Below, piece after piece: positions 53,801 through 62,030 of a stretch of DNA of 64,000 bases (its first letter is position 1; every line of letters starts with the position of its first letter). The position numbers were made by a program, and so were the translations under genes. A model generated the notes under the pieces. The model saw nothing but the letters and a program-made list of their open reading frames with translations. It searched no databases and was not told the origin of the DNA. The stretch is from Inquilinus sp052113205 (GTDB lineage: Bacteria > Pseudomonadota > Alphaproteobacteria > DSM-16000 > Inquilinaceae), in contig NZ_JBFRCU010000035.1 in assembly GCF_052113205.1 (NCBI RefSeq), positions 3,274 through 67,273 of the forward strand, written 5' to 3'.

Positions 53801-56800
53801 ACTTCTCGAATGCGAAAGCCTTGTTCGACATCCTGGCCGGCGGCCTGGGCCTCAATCAGACGGTCACCAAGCTCGGCGACGGCATCCTGCGGATCGGGCA
53901 GATCGGTCAGGAGATCCAGGCGACCTATGACGAGTTGAACGGCATCTTCTCGCAGCCGCAGGCGGGTGATCCGGAGAACGGCACCGCCAAGACGATCAAT
54001 GTCTCGGTGTCGGTCGGCGGCAGTGGCGGGGCCGCGGGCGACGGCGGCGCGGCCAATGCGACCAACACCGGGGGGATCGCNACCNATGGCGCCCAGTCGG
54101 ACGGCATCTATGCGCAGAGCGTCGGGGGCGGCGGCGGCAGCGGCGGTGCCGCAACGTCGACCAGCGCCGCCGCCGACGACACCCCGATCCAGACCGCGAT
54201 CGGGGTGGGCGGCACGGGTGGCGCCGGCGGCAACGGCGGTGCCGTGACGGTGGCCAACCAGACGGGCGGCCACATCCTGACGCAGGGCGTGGCCGCCTTC
54301 GGCATCCTGGCGCACAGCGTGGGCGGCGGCGGCGGCGAAGGGTCGCTGGCCGGCACCGTCAGCGGCTCGCTGAAGAGCCTCTCCGTCGGGATCGGCGGCA
54401 ATGGCGGCACCGGCGGGGATGGTGGCGAGGTCAGCGTCACGACGGACGGCGCGATCACCACCACCGGCAAGCACGGCATCGCCATCTTTGCCCAGAGCGT
54501 CGGCGGCGGCGGCGGGCTGGTCCGGACGATGACCACCGACCAGACCTTCGATCCCTCCAAGATCGTCATCAACCCGCAAGGACGTCTTGCCGACGTTCAT
54601 GGGCTGACGTTGACGTTCGGCGGCCAGAAAGGCGTCGACGGCAACGGCGGGGCCGTCTCCGTCACCACGGGCGGCCCGATCACCACATCCGGCCTGGACG
54701 CGCATGGCATCCTGGCGCAGTCGATCGGGGGCGGCGGCGGGATGGCCGTCGGGGGGCAGGTCGTCCTGCCGGGCGGCGCGGCCGGGCCTGGCGGCGCCAG
54801 CGGCGACGGCGGCAATGTCAACGTTGATCTCGAAACGGGCACGGCGATTCTCACAGCCGGCAAGGGCGCCTACGGCATCATTGCCCAGAGCATCGGCGGA
54901 GGCGGCGGCTTCGCCGGCGATCCGTCCTCGGTCCACGACTACCAGACGGGTACGGCGCTGGCCGTGAAGTCCAACGCCGGCTTTGGCGGGGAGGTCTCGA
55001 TCTTTGTGGAGAACGCCCGCGTTCAGACCACGGGCGACTATGCCCCGGCCATCTTCGCCCAGAGCATCGGCGGCGGCGGCGGCCTGGTGAACTACAACAA
55101 CGCCGACGGCTCCCAGAACAAGATCCAGGCGCGGGGCACCGCCGGCGGCGATGGCGCCGGCGGTGATATTTTTATCGACCTCATCGGCAGCATGGTCACG
55201 GCGTCGGGAGCGGGGTCGCCAGGCATCTTCGCCCAGAGCGATGGAACATCATCAGGCGAGATCCAGATTTTGATCGATGGCAAATCGAGCGTTCAGGGCG
55301 GCCTGACCGACACTGCCTTCCCCGGCGGTCAACCCATATCGGAGCGCGACGTGGCGGGCATCCGGCTGATGGGCGGCACCGCGAACTACATCAGAAATGC
55401 GGGGATCATCTTCTCGCTCAATCGACTGGCGATCCTGACCGACACGCCGGCGGGCAACACCCAGGTCACGAACACGGGAACGATCTCGGGCGACATCGTC
55501 TTCAACAGCGGGGCCGGGAATGTCGTGGACAACCGTCCCGGCGGTGTGATCGAGGCCTTCACGGCCATCGACCTGAACGGTGGCGAGCTCCGCAACGCCG
55601 GCAGCCTGCAGGTCGGCGGCGCCGGCGCGATCGGCCGGACGACCGTGACGGGCGATCTCGTGCAAAGCGCCACGGGCCGCCTGGTGGTGGAGACCAACCA
55701 CAGCACCGGCACGGCGGATCTCCTCGACGTGCAGGGCACTGCGCGGCTGGGCGGCGTGGTGGAGGTGCATCCGCTGTCGCTCGCCAACCGCCCCGTGACG
55801 GTGCTGAGCGCAACCGGGGGGCTGGCGGTCGATCCGGGCCTCTCGGTCAGCCGCACCCATCTCTACCGCTTCGATGCGCAGCAGTCCGGCGGGACCCTGC
55901 AGCTGCAGCCGGTGGCGGAATTCAACGCCGCGGCCGGCCCGCTGGGCCGGAACCAGCGGCGGGTGGCGGCGCATCTGCAGCAGCTCTGGGACAGCGGCGC
56001 CGGGTTCGACGAAGGCTTCACCGCGCTCGCCGGGGTCGGGGACGGCAGCAGCTATGCGAAAACGCTGAGCAGCCTGTCCGGGCAGGCGGTCGGGGCGGCC
56101 GCGGCCCTCCGCTACAGCTCGAGCCACGGCTTCGTCACCAACATGCTGGACGAATGCGCGACCTTCGAGGGCGCCGGCCGGACCCAGGACGAGGCCAGCT
56201 GCACCTGGGCGCGCGCCTATGGCGGCGTGGCCGACCAGGACAGCACCAGCGATGCGCTGGGCTACCATACGACCGCCTGGACGCTTCAGGCCGGCGGGCA
56301 GCGCGAGATTGCTCCCGCCTGGTTCCTCGGCGGATCCATCGGGTATGAGAGCAGCAGCCTCCGCGGCGATGGCGGCAGCTCGCGGGTCAGCGGCGACAGC
56401 CTGCTGCTCGGCGCGTCCCTCCGTTACCAGACCGGGCCGTGGCAGGCCTCGGGTGCGCTCGACTTCGGCTATGGCTGGTATGACAGCCAACGCTCGGTCG
56501 AAGCCGGCAGCTTCCGGGGGACCGCCGACGCCTCGCCGAACATCTGGCATGTCGGCGCCAATGCGCGCCTTGCCTACCAGGCGCCGATCGCGGACTGGTA
56601 CGTGCAGCCGCGCCTCGACCTGCACCTGACCTATGTGCACGGCAACAGCTACACCGAGACGGGGGCCGGCGCATTCGACCTTGCCGTCGAATCCGAGGGC
56701 GCCACCGCCTTCACGGCGATTCCCGCGGTGGAGGTGGGCAGGCGCATCCCGATCGGCGGGACCGCGGTGCTGCGCCCGTTCGCGAGCGCCGGCATCGAGC

Positions 56801-57024
56801 TCAACGCCAGCGGCGACTGGGCGGCGACGGCGCGTTTTGCCGATCAGCCGGGCAGCCGGGGCTTCCGCGCCACGACGCCGATCCCGGACGTGCTGGGCAA
56901 GTTCACCGTCGGCGCCGAGGTGCTGAACAGCACGAACTGGGATTTTCGACTGCAGTACAGCACCGAGGTCGGCGACGGCTATGCCTCACATGCCGGCCTG
57001 GGTCGGCTGGGCTATCGGTTCTGA
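50815..57024 (+). CDS. giant glycine-rich autotransporter with C-terminal beta-barrel
   Basis: A 2069-residue type V surface protein. An N-terminal extension of about 40 residues precedes the hydrophobic core and a signal cleavage site near AQAQC (residue 62). The passenger is Gly-rich with about 15 repeats built as G(I/V)xAQS(I/V)GGGGGxGG, a polar strand, VGGxGGxGGxGGxV and NxGxIxTxG (residues about 480-1420). It is expected to fold as a long beta-helix. Residues about 1790-2069 form the autotransporter barrel, ending GRLGYRF. Ns at 54081 and 54085 leave two residues unknown. It follows the S13 pair by 32 bases, with a GAAGGGGGGA ribosome site. Likely an adhesin or surface fibre; the ligand is unknown. 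Confidence 0.9.
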   Translation: MTGWWKADGSCTTTEGGHANRESGAGEADPGPGRLSGSWIALALGGGIAVAQITVPSAAQAQCNSSSNPSPPPAVTANFSNQSFGPTPPLKPYAVTSVGLSGCVGADGDYEENGGDGSPGQSGAQITGVNKALTIIGGGNPGPSLQTFGAIITSTGGIGGAGGQGGRTGLDENRGGNGGAGGAGGNITVGFDGTFVPDPKTGLAGSGLYVSSVGNEGGKGGDSSEDGTGDKFSGAGGQGGSGGSVVLSASGSVQAYVGVSALSSGGAGGNGGNSVNYDALEASYGGDGGDGGQAGSVSLNWLGGTVTTRQFGLLATADGGTGGTGGIGDYGLTVEGGNGGAGGNGGTAMLSFSGGGVTVNLAPFNSTGAGLYVSAIGGDGGDGGPSSDGLGQGGGSGGNGGTGGAAGAAILGSVAYSSQSGGQGVLVQSNGGAGGAGAGAGGVGEAGGGGFAGAGGGVTLFLGNAATTGTVRTSGTLAHGAVVQSVGGAGGTGGNASFFAQGGAGAAGGDGGPVVVQAPNGSVIATGKSAIAVVAQSVGGGGGVGGDTNDVSIGTQIAIGGNGGLGGNGGAVNVELTNGVFASTSTLGGAGLLAQSIGGSGGAGGSAASTGVGFFSMTIGGDAGGGGAGGLVNVTNKSLITSYGDHAAGIQAQSIGGGGGKGGSAFTFAANALPTAAVAVGGRGGSGGPAGDVAVSNTGQVTTYGADATGILIQSIGGGGGTGGAAAARAVDLSPSKEVPAISISVAMGGKGGAGNTGGQVTLDSNGLIATAGDGAIGVMAQSVGGGGGTGGDSTAASYSGGPQGGLTVSVSVAVGGSGGTGGTGGAVTVWNDGVVATRGQDAYGVFAQSVGGGGGAGGTGDASASASKAKGSFAASVGVGGTGGTGGHADTVDLKNTGAVTTVGDGSDGVFAQSVGGGGGAGGGGVATAGGGNLSLAVGVGGSGGAGGNGNTATVTNGGSIVTRGTDAIGLSVQSIGGGGGKGGKGGATAGGSPDFSNAKALFDILAGGLGLNQTVTKLGDGILRIGQIGQEIQATYDELNGIFSQPQAGDPENGTAKTINVSVSVGGSGGAAGDGGAANATNTGGIXTXGAQSDGIYAQSVGGGGGSGGAATSTSAAADDTPIQTAIGVGGTGGAGGNGGAVTVANQTGGHILTQGVAAFGILAHSVGGGGGEGSLAGTVSGSLKSLSVGIGGNGGTGGDGGEVSVTTDGAITTTGKHGIAIFAQSVGGGGGLVRTMTTDQTFDPSKIVINPQGRLADVHGLTLTFGGQKGVDGNGGAVSVTTGGPITTSGLDAHGILAQSIGGGGGMAVGGQVVLPGGAAGPGGASGDGGNVNVDLETGTAILTAGKGAYGIIAQSIGGGGGFAGDPSSVHDYQTGTALAVKSNAGFGGEVSIFVENARVQTTGDYAPAIFAQSIGGGGGLVNYNNADGSQNKIQARGTAGGDGAGGDIFIDLIGSMVTASGAGSPGIFAQSDGTSSGEIQILIDGKSSVQGGLTDTAFPGGQPISERDVAGIRLMGGTANYIRNAGIIFSLNRLAILTDTPAGNTQVTNTGTISGDIVFNSGAGNVVDNRPGGVIEAFTAIDLNGGELRNAGSLQVGGAGAIGRTTVTGDLVQSATGRLVVETNHSTGTADLLDVQGTARLGGVVEVHPLSLANRPVTVLSATGGLAVDPGLSVSRTHLYRFDAQQSGGTLQLQPVAEFNAAAGPLGRNQRRVAAHLQQLWDSGAGFDEGFTALAGVGDGSSYAKTLSSLSGQAVGAAAALRYSSSHGFVTNMLDECATFEGAGRTQDEASCTWARAYGGVADQDSTSDALGYHTTAWTLQAGGQREIAPAWFLGGSIGYESSSLRGDGGSSRVSGDSLLLGASLRYQTGPWQASGALDFGYGWYDSQRSVEAGSFRGTADASPNIWHVGANARLAYQAPIADWYVQPRLDLHLTYVHGNSYTETGAGAFDLAVESEGATAFTAIPAVEVGRRIPIGGTAVLRPFASAGIELNASGDWAATARFADQPGSRGFRATTPIPDVLGKFTVGAEVLNSTNWDFRLQYSTEVGDGYASHAGLGRLGYRF

Positions 57025-57093
57025 ACCCCTGTCGGTGCCCCGGCACATAGCGGCTTTCGGAAGCATCGTTGTAACGACAATCGGGAGCGCGAG

Positions 57094-58311
57094 ATGAAGA
57101 ATGGAATGCTTTCGGTCCTCTTGGGAGCCGGCATGGCTCTGGCTGCCAATGTCTGTCTGGCGGCCGAGTCGACTCAGGTCGAGAAGGTCCAGGCTGCGCT
57201 CGCCGCCTGGCTGGCGGCACGAGCACCGATCGAAGAGGTCACCGGCATCGCCGCGTATATCAGCTTCGGCGATGCCGGACCGGCAATCGAAGCCTTCGCC
57301 GGGACAGTGGGCCGCGACCCGGGCGCCGGTCCGGTTGACCAGGACACCCTCTATCAGATGGGGAGCACGTCGAAGTCATTCGTCGTCGCGGTGATCCTCA
57401 AGCTCGAAGCGGCCGGAAAACTCTCGATCGATGACCCGCTCGGCAAGTGGCTGCCGGAATATCCGGCGTGGCAGGACGTTACCATCCGCCGCCTCCTCAA
57501 CATGACGAGCGGCATTCCGAATTACTCCGAGACCGAGTGGATGTCCCGCGCCTGGGTGGACCAGCCCAAGCGGGACTTCACGATGAAAGAGCTGGTCGCT
57601 GCCGCGTATCCGAGCGCGACCAACCAGCTTCCAGAAAACAGCGGCTATTTCTATTCCAATACCAACTATGTCCTCGCCGGCATGATCGCCGAAAAAGCCG
57701 GCGGCAAGACCTATCGCGACCTGGTCCACGATCTCATCATCGAGCCGCATGGTCTCTACTCGACATTCTATGAGGCCGGAACCTACCCGGAATCGGTGAT
57801 CGACCGGCTGTCGCATGGCTACTTCGAAAACCAGGCATGTGCCGACTACCAGCCCGGCTGCAAGGAATCGTGGAACCTGCCGGTCCTGGGACGGGACATG
57901 CGCGAGGCCAGCACCTCCTGGGCACAGGCCGCCGGCGGCGCGATTTCCAGCGCCCGCGACGTCGATCGCTGGATGCGCGCCGTGTTCCACGGGAAGGTGG
58001 TGCCGCCGAAGCAGCAGCAGGAGTGGATGCAGCTGGTCTCGATGAAGACGGGCGAACCGATCGCCGCCGTTTCCGCGGATGATCCGGCCGGCTTCTCTCT
58101 GGGATTGGGCAACCGCATCCTCGGGCCCATGGGCGCGCAATGGTTCTACCAGGGCGAGACCCTCGGCTATCGGACGCTTTACGTCTGGATCGCCGCCGAG
58201 GACCTGATGATCACGGTCCAGACCAACAGCCAGCCGCCGGAAGGCACCAGCAAGCTCAACGAGGCCGTCGCCGCCCTTTACCAGATCGTCAAGACGTCGA
58301 AAGCCGACTAG
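57094..58311 (+). CDS. exported class C beta-lactamase-like serine hydrolase
   Basis: A 405-residue exported enzyme of the beta-lactamase/D,D-peptidase (S12) fold. The signal peptide ends near residue 23 (CLAAES). Catalytic motif 1 is STSK (Ser91-Lys94, within YQMGSTSKSFV). Motif 2 is YSN (Tyr187, in YFYSNTNY). The third motif region reads QGETLGYRT, as in esterase or D,D-peptidase members (HxG/GxxxGY type) rather than true beta-lactamases. It lies 69 bases after the autotransporter on the same strand and is the third serine acyl-enzyme of the peptidoglycan-active type in this locus. Confidence 0.88.
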   Translation: MKNGMLSVLLGAGMALAANVCLAAESTQVEKVQAALAAWLAARAPIEEVTGIAAYISFGDAGPAIEAFAGTVGRDPGAGPVDQDTLYQMGSTSKSFVVAVILKLEAAGKLSIDDPLGKWLPEYPAWQDVTIRRLLNMTSGIPNYSETEWMSRAWVDQPKRDFTMKELVAAAYPSATNQLPENSGYFYSNTNYVLAGMIAEKAGGKTYRDLVHDLIIEPHGLYSTFYEAGTYPESVIDRLSHGYFENQACADYQPGCKESWNLPVLGRDMREASTSWAQAAGGAISSARDVDRWMRAVFHGKVVPPKQQQEWMQLVSMKTGEPIAAVSADDPAGFSLGLGNRILGPMGAQWFYQGETLGYRTLYVWIAAEDLMITVQTNSQPPEGTSKLNEAVAALYQIVKTSKAD

Positions 58312-58633
58312 ATGCGAGTTTGCGGGCTATATGAGAGGGCTACGAACAGGAGGGGGATGTCGAGCCGATTGGCCCGGCAACGTTCTGCCGCCTATAAATA
58401 GCCAAGCCTTCGAAGCACAACAGTGCGGAGATCAGCTTTCGACCGCTGGCCGCCACAAATGTCCGCTCCATTGAACCCCGGCGAACGCCGCAATGGCGGC
58501 TCTCTTGCGTGAGGGCCCGGCCGCTGGCTCGCCACTGCAGGCGCCCCGGGCGGCTCCCCCATTCCCGCCCGTGACACCGGCCCGGCCGCCGTCTATGACC
58601 ATGGCACGAGGGACCGGGGCAGGGGAGCGGCGC
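58312..58633. other. spacer after the secretion locus
   Basis: No supported gene. A short minus-strand frame here (ending LRTVVLRRLGYL) has no ribosome site. No clear terminator is visible after the serine hydrolase. The stretch 58430-58480 (GACCGCTGGCCGCCACAAATG region) vaguely resembles a dispersed rhizobial intergenic sequence, but I cannot confirm this. Confidence 0.4.
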
Positions 58634-59257
58634 GTGGTGCAGGACGGGGGCGTTCAGGTTGGGGTCGAGCGGCCGGGGTTCATCCGGCGGCAATATGACC
58701 GGCTGATCCGGGCGGCGCACGGGCCGCGGGCGCAGTGGACGCTGGCCGGCGTGGCCTTTGCCGAAAGCTCGTTCTTCCCGATCCCGCCCGACGTCGTGCT
58801 GATCCCGATGATGCTCGCCAATCCGCGGCGGGCCTGGTGGCTGGCGGGGCTGTGCACCGTGGCCTCGGTGATCGGCGGCCTGGTCGGCTACGCCATCGGC
58901 TATTTCCTGTTCGAGACGGTCGGCGCCTGGCTGATCAACCTCTACGGGCTGCAGGCCGGGTTCCACGAATTCGAGCAGAAATACGCCGAATGGGGCAGCT
59001 GGATCATCCTGGCCAAGGGGGTGACGCCGATCCCCTACAAGCTGGTCACCATCACCAGCGGCGTGGCCCAGTTCCCGCTCGGCCTCTTCATCCTGTCCTC
59101 GATCGCCTCGCGCGGCCTGCGCTTCTTCCTGGTCGCGGTGCTGATGCGGATCTATGGCGAGCAGGTGCGGCACTATCTCGAGAAGTACCTGAACTGGGCC
59201 TTCTGGGGATTCCTCGTGCTGGTCGCCCTCGGCTTCGCGGTGATGACCCAGCTGTGA
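58634..59257 (+). CDS. YqaA/DedA-like VTT-domain membrane protein
   Basis: A 207-residue inner-membrane protein of the SNARE-associated/VTT family. The core has AGVAFAESSFFPIPPDVVLIPMM (re-entrant loop with the E...P.P pattern), SVIGGLVGYAIGYFLFETVG, and ILAKGVTPIPYKLVTITSGV, the second diagnostic loop. Family members are linked to lipid scrambling and membrane homeostasis. The GTG start at 58634 is chosen because AGGGGAG lies six bases upstream and the length fits the family. In-frame ATGs at 58595 and 58601 would add about 13 residues. Confidence 0.85.
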   Translation: MVQDGGVQVGVERPGFIRRQYDRLIRAAHGPRAQWTLAGVAFAESSFFPIPPDVVLIPMMLANPRRAWWLAGLCTVASVIGGLVGYAIGYFLFETVGAWLINLYGLQAGFHEFEQKYAEWGSWIILAKGVTPIPYKLVTITSGVAQFPLGLFILSSIASRGLRFFLVAVLMRIYGEQVRHYLEKYLNWAFWGFLVLVALGFAVMTQL

Positions 59258-59285
59258 GAGCCGCCGAACCGCGGAGACTCCGGCC

Positions 59286-59720
59286 ATGACCGTGCAAGCC
59301 ATCCTCCTCCCGGTCTTCGCGCAGGTGGCGCTGACCTTCCTGCTGGCGGTCTGGCTGCTGCGGGAGCGCGCCGGCGCGCTGCGGCGGGGCGAGGTGCGCA
59401 CCGGCGACATCGTCCTCGGCCAGCCGGCCTGGCCGGCGCGGGCCACCCAGATCGCGAACAGCTTCCACAACCAGCTGCAGCTGCCGCTGCTGTTCTTCGT
59501 GCTGGTGATCCTGGCGATGATGACCAGGAAGGCCGACCTGCTGTTCGTGGTGATGTCCTGGCTGTTCGTCGCCAGCCGGATCCTGCATGTGGCGGTGCAT
59601 ACCGGCGCCAACCGCCTGGGCCCCCGCTTCGGCGCCTACGCCGCCGGATTCGTGCTGCTGCTGGCGATGTGGGTGATCTTCGCCCTGCGCATCCTGACGG
59701 CGGGGGTGGGGCCGGTGTGA
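59286..59720 (+). CDS. MAPEG family membrane protein
   Basis: A 144-residue protein with four predicted membrane helices. It matches the MAPEG pattern: a first helix (ILLPVFAQVALTFLLAVWLL), a polar loop, then NSFHNQLQLPLLFFVLVIL and the SRILHVAVHTGANR segment with conserved Arg and His. Eukaryotic relatives use glutathione, but the activity of short bacterial members is unknown. It lies 28 bases after the YqaA-like gene and is probably cotranscribed. Confidence 0.85.
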   Translation: MTVQAILLPVFAQVALTFLLAVWLLRERAGALRRGEVRTGDIVLGQPAWPARATQIANSFHNQLQLPLLFFVLVILAMMTRKADLLFVVMSWLFVASRILHVAVHTGANRLGPRFGAYAAGFVLLLAMWVIFALRILTAGVGPV

Positions 59721-59753
59721 GCGCGGCAAGGGGCAGGCTTCACCATAATTATT

Positions 59754-59842
59754 GTCATCCTCGGGCTTGACCCGAGGATCCAGGGGCCACCCAGAGCGGC
59801 ATCGACATTCCCTGGATGCCCGGGTCAAGCCCGGGCATGACA
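59754..59842. repeat. dispersed palindromic repeat, family i (copy 2)
   Basis: Left arm GTCATCCTCGGGCTTGACCC, right arm GGTCAAGCCCGGGCATGACA, with ATCCAGGGG and CCCTGGATG forming an inner stem. The arms match 23354-23430 closely, while the central part differs. It lies between convergent genes and could serve as a bidirectional terminator. Confidence 0.87.
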
Positions 59843-59872
59843 GGTTAAAATGAAGCATGGGGCCTGGGCCAG

Positions 59873-60328
59873 CTACACCGACGTGACGATCCAGGCCGCA
59901 GCGCCGATCGCGACCGCGTCCTCCAGCAGGGCGATCGGCAGGTCACGCCCCACGGCCCGGGCCAGGCGGGAGCGCAGCTCGGCGCCCACCATCGTGCCGG
60001 CGACGGCGCCGGCCACGCCCGCGATCAGCCCGACGATCGCCGAGCCGCCGACGATGCCGAAGGCGGCGCCGCAGACCGCGCCGCTGACGATCCGGGCGCC
60101 GAACTGCATCGGCACCTTGCGGCTCGGCGTCTTCGGCAGCTGGTCGGCGACCAGCTCGGCGAGCGCCGCCGCGGTGAGCAGCCAGGGCGTCACCGAAGCG
60201 CCGAGGAAGGCCAGGCCGGTGCCGTCGAGCGGCAGCCAGCCGAGATGGGCGGCCCAGCTGACCGCCGCCGGCGCGGTCATCGTCCGCAGCCCGGCGACGC
60301 ACCCGATCAGGAAAGCCAGGACCAGCAT
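59873..60328 (-). CDS. DUF4126-like membrane protein
   Basis: A 151-residue integral membrane protein with several Gly/Ala-rich helices. It starts MLVLAFLIGCVAGLRTMTAP after a GGGGGGAG ribosome site. The AGLRTMTAPAAVSWAAHLGWL region and the later ELVADQLPKTPSRKVP segment match the DUF4126 pattern as I remember it. The GxxxG-rich second half (GAVCGAAFGIVGGSAIVGLIAG) suggests tightly packed helices. No function is known. Confidence 0.7.
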   Translation of the reverse strand: MLVLAFLIGCVAGLRTMTAPAAVSWAAHLGWLPLDGTGLAFLGASVTPWLLTAAALAELVADQLPKTPSRKVPMQFGARIVSGAVCGAAFGIVGGSAIVGLIAGVAGAVAGTMVGAELRSRLARAVGRDLPIALLEDAVAIGAAAWIVTSV

Positions 60329-60577
60329 CGAAATCTCCCCCCGGAAAATGCGCGGCGCGCGCCCTGAAAAATCGGCGGCCAGCATCGGCGGTGTCTGCCG
60401 CACTTCGTCCCGTCAGGCTTCGTTTCTCTGGTGGACCGACCAGGATCCTCTCATTCCGACCACCTGGATTTCTCTCCGGGGATTCGGGCTCTAAAGAGGA
60501 TCTGAAGCCTATCGGATATTGTCCGGCAAAACCTTCGGGTGCTAGCGTTCCCCCGGAAGCAATCGAAGGGGGAAACG

Positions 60578-61885
60578 ATGGCGTTTGTGTGTCGAGCCGC
60601 GATTTTCGCGGCGGCGATCGGGGTCGGCTTGTCGGGACCCGCCCTGGCCCAGGACAGCGCGGCCCAGGCGAAGGCGGAGATCCAGCGGGTGCGGGACAGC
60701 GCCGGCTTCAACGCCGCTTTGCAGCACATCGACCAGGGCTATGACGGCTACATCGCGGAAGGGATCACGCTGGTCGAGATCCCGGCGCCGCCATTCAAGG
60801 AGGAGGTGCGGGCCAAGGCCTTCGCCGAGCTGCTGCGCGGCGCCGGGCTGGCCGATGTCGAAATCGACGAGGAGGGCAACGTCCTCGGCCTGCGCCAGGG
60901 CACCGGGGGCGGCGACCGCGTGGTCGTGGTGTCGGCCCATCTCGACACCGTGTTCCCCGAGGNCACGGATGTGAAGGTGCGGCGCGAGGGCACCAAGCTG
61001 ATGGCCCCGGGCGTCAGCGACGACACCTTCAGCCTGGCGGCGATCCTGGCCTATATCCGCGCCATGGATGCGGCCGGGATCAGGCATAAGGCCAACATCC
61101 TGTTCGTCGGCACCGTCGGCGAGGAGGGGCTGGGCGACCTGCGCGGCGTCCGCCACCTGTTCACCAAGGGCAAGTACAAGGACCGGATCGACGCCTTCTT
61201 CTCGATCGAGGGCGGGTCGGCCGACACCTTCACCAGCTCCGGCGTCGGCTCGAAGCGCTACCGGGTGACCTACAAGGGCCCGGGCGGCCACAGCTTCGGC
61301 GCCTTCGGCCTGGTCAACCCCGCCTACGCCATGGCCGAGGCGATCACGCTGCTGGCCCGCACCCAGGTCCCGGCCGACCCGAAGGTGACCTACAATGTCG
61401 GCGTGGTGAAGGGCGGCACCTCGGTCAACTCGATCCCGGTCGAGACCTCGATGGAGGTCGACATGCGCTCCGGCAACAGCGACGGGCTGGGCCGGGTGCA
61501 GCAGCGGCTGCTGGCCGTGATCGAGCAGGCGGCGGCGACCGAGAATGCCGCCCGGTCGACCAAGGAGGGCGAGATCTCGGTCGAGACGGCGGTGATCGGC
61601 GACCGCCCGGCCGGCGCCATCGCCGAGACCGAGCTGCTGTTCCAGCTGGCCAAGGCCTCGATCGAGGCGGGGGGCTACGAGTTCAAGGGCCCGCGCGAGG
61701 CCTCGAACGATTCGAACATCCCGTGGAGCCTCGGCATCCCGGCGGTGACGCTGGGCAAGAACGGCCCGGGCCAGAGCGGCCGGGCCCATTCGCTCGACGA
61801 ATGGATGGACACCGAGAAGGCGCCGATGCTGAAGGGCATGGCCACCAGCCTGGCGACGATCCTGGCGACGGCCCGGATGGAATAG
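60578..61885 (+). CDS. exported M20 family metallopeptidase
   Basis: A 435-residue zinc peptidase or deacylase. The signal peptide ends near residue 24 (GPALAQD). Metal-binding residues are visible in VVSAHLDTVF (His and Asp), PGVSDDTFSLAA (bridging Asp) and TVGEEGLGDLRG (catalytic Glu pair). The lid/dimerisation domain starts at YRVTYKGPGGHSFGAFGLVNPA. The C-terminal metal His is in RAHSLDEWMD. The export signal means it acts on periplasmic or extracellular peptides or acyl amino acids. The ATG at 60578 has GAAGGGGGA. Base 60963 is an N after the HLDTVFPE motif. Confidence 0.92.
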   Translation: MAFVCRAAIFAAAIGVGLSGPALAQDSAAQAKAEIQRVRDSAGFNAALQHIDQGYDGYIAEGITLVEIPAPPFKEEVRAKAFAELLRGAGLADVEIDEEGNVLGLRQGTGGGDRVVVVSAHLDTVFPEXTDVKVRREGTKLMAPGVSDDTFSLAAILAYIRAMDAAGIRHKANILFVGTVGEEGLGDLRGVRHLFTKGKYKDRIDAFFSIEGGSADTFTSSGVGSKRYRVTYKGPGGHSFGAFGLVNPAYAMAEAITLLARTQVPADPKVTYNVGVVKGGTSVNSIPVETSMEVDMRSGNSDGLGRVQQRLLAVIEQAAATENAARSTKEGEISVETAVIGDRPAGAIAETELLFQLAKASIEAGGYEFKGPREASNDSNIPWSLGIPAVTLGKNGPGQSGRAHSLDEWMDTEKAPMLKGMATSLATILATARME

Positions 61886-61907
61886 GCCCGGGGCTTTCGC
61901 CCTGTTC

Positions 61908-62005
61908 GTCATGGCGAGCCCCGCCATTCACACCTATTGGGGGGCGTGGCCATCCCAGCGGCACCGAACCCTGGATGGCCACGTCGCTTCGCTCCTCGCC
62001 ATGAC
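61908..62005. repeat. dispersed palindromic repeat, family ii (copy 2)
   Basis: Begins GTCATGGCGAGCCCC and ends CGCTCCTCGCCATGAC, with GGCGTGGCCATCCCAG and CTGGATGGCCACGTCGCTTC inside. It is closely related to 30980-31060 at both ends but has a longer left loop. It sits between convergent genes. Confidence 0.87.
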
Positions 62006-62030
62006 GAGGAGGGTGTCAGTATACGGTGGG

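Noticed and set aside
52230..55090. Repeat region that might be mistaken for a CRISPR array
   Set aside because: The repeats are in-frame Gly-rich coding units of variable length inside the autotransporter gene; there are no constant spacers and no cas genes.
43535..58311. Genomic island integrated at tRNA-Pro
   Set aside because: No integrase and no repeated copy of the tRNA 3' end were seen in the window, and dgoK starts directly after the tRNA.
58392..58577. Minus-strand 61-codon frame in the spacer after the serine hydrolase
   Set aside because: No ribosome site and no recognisable family; the spacer shows no coding-like pattern.
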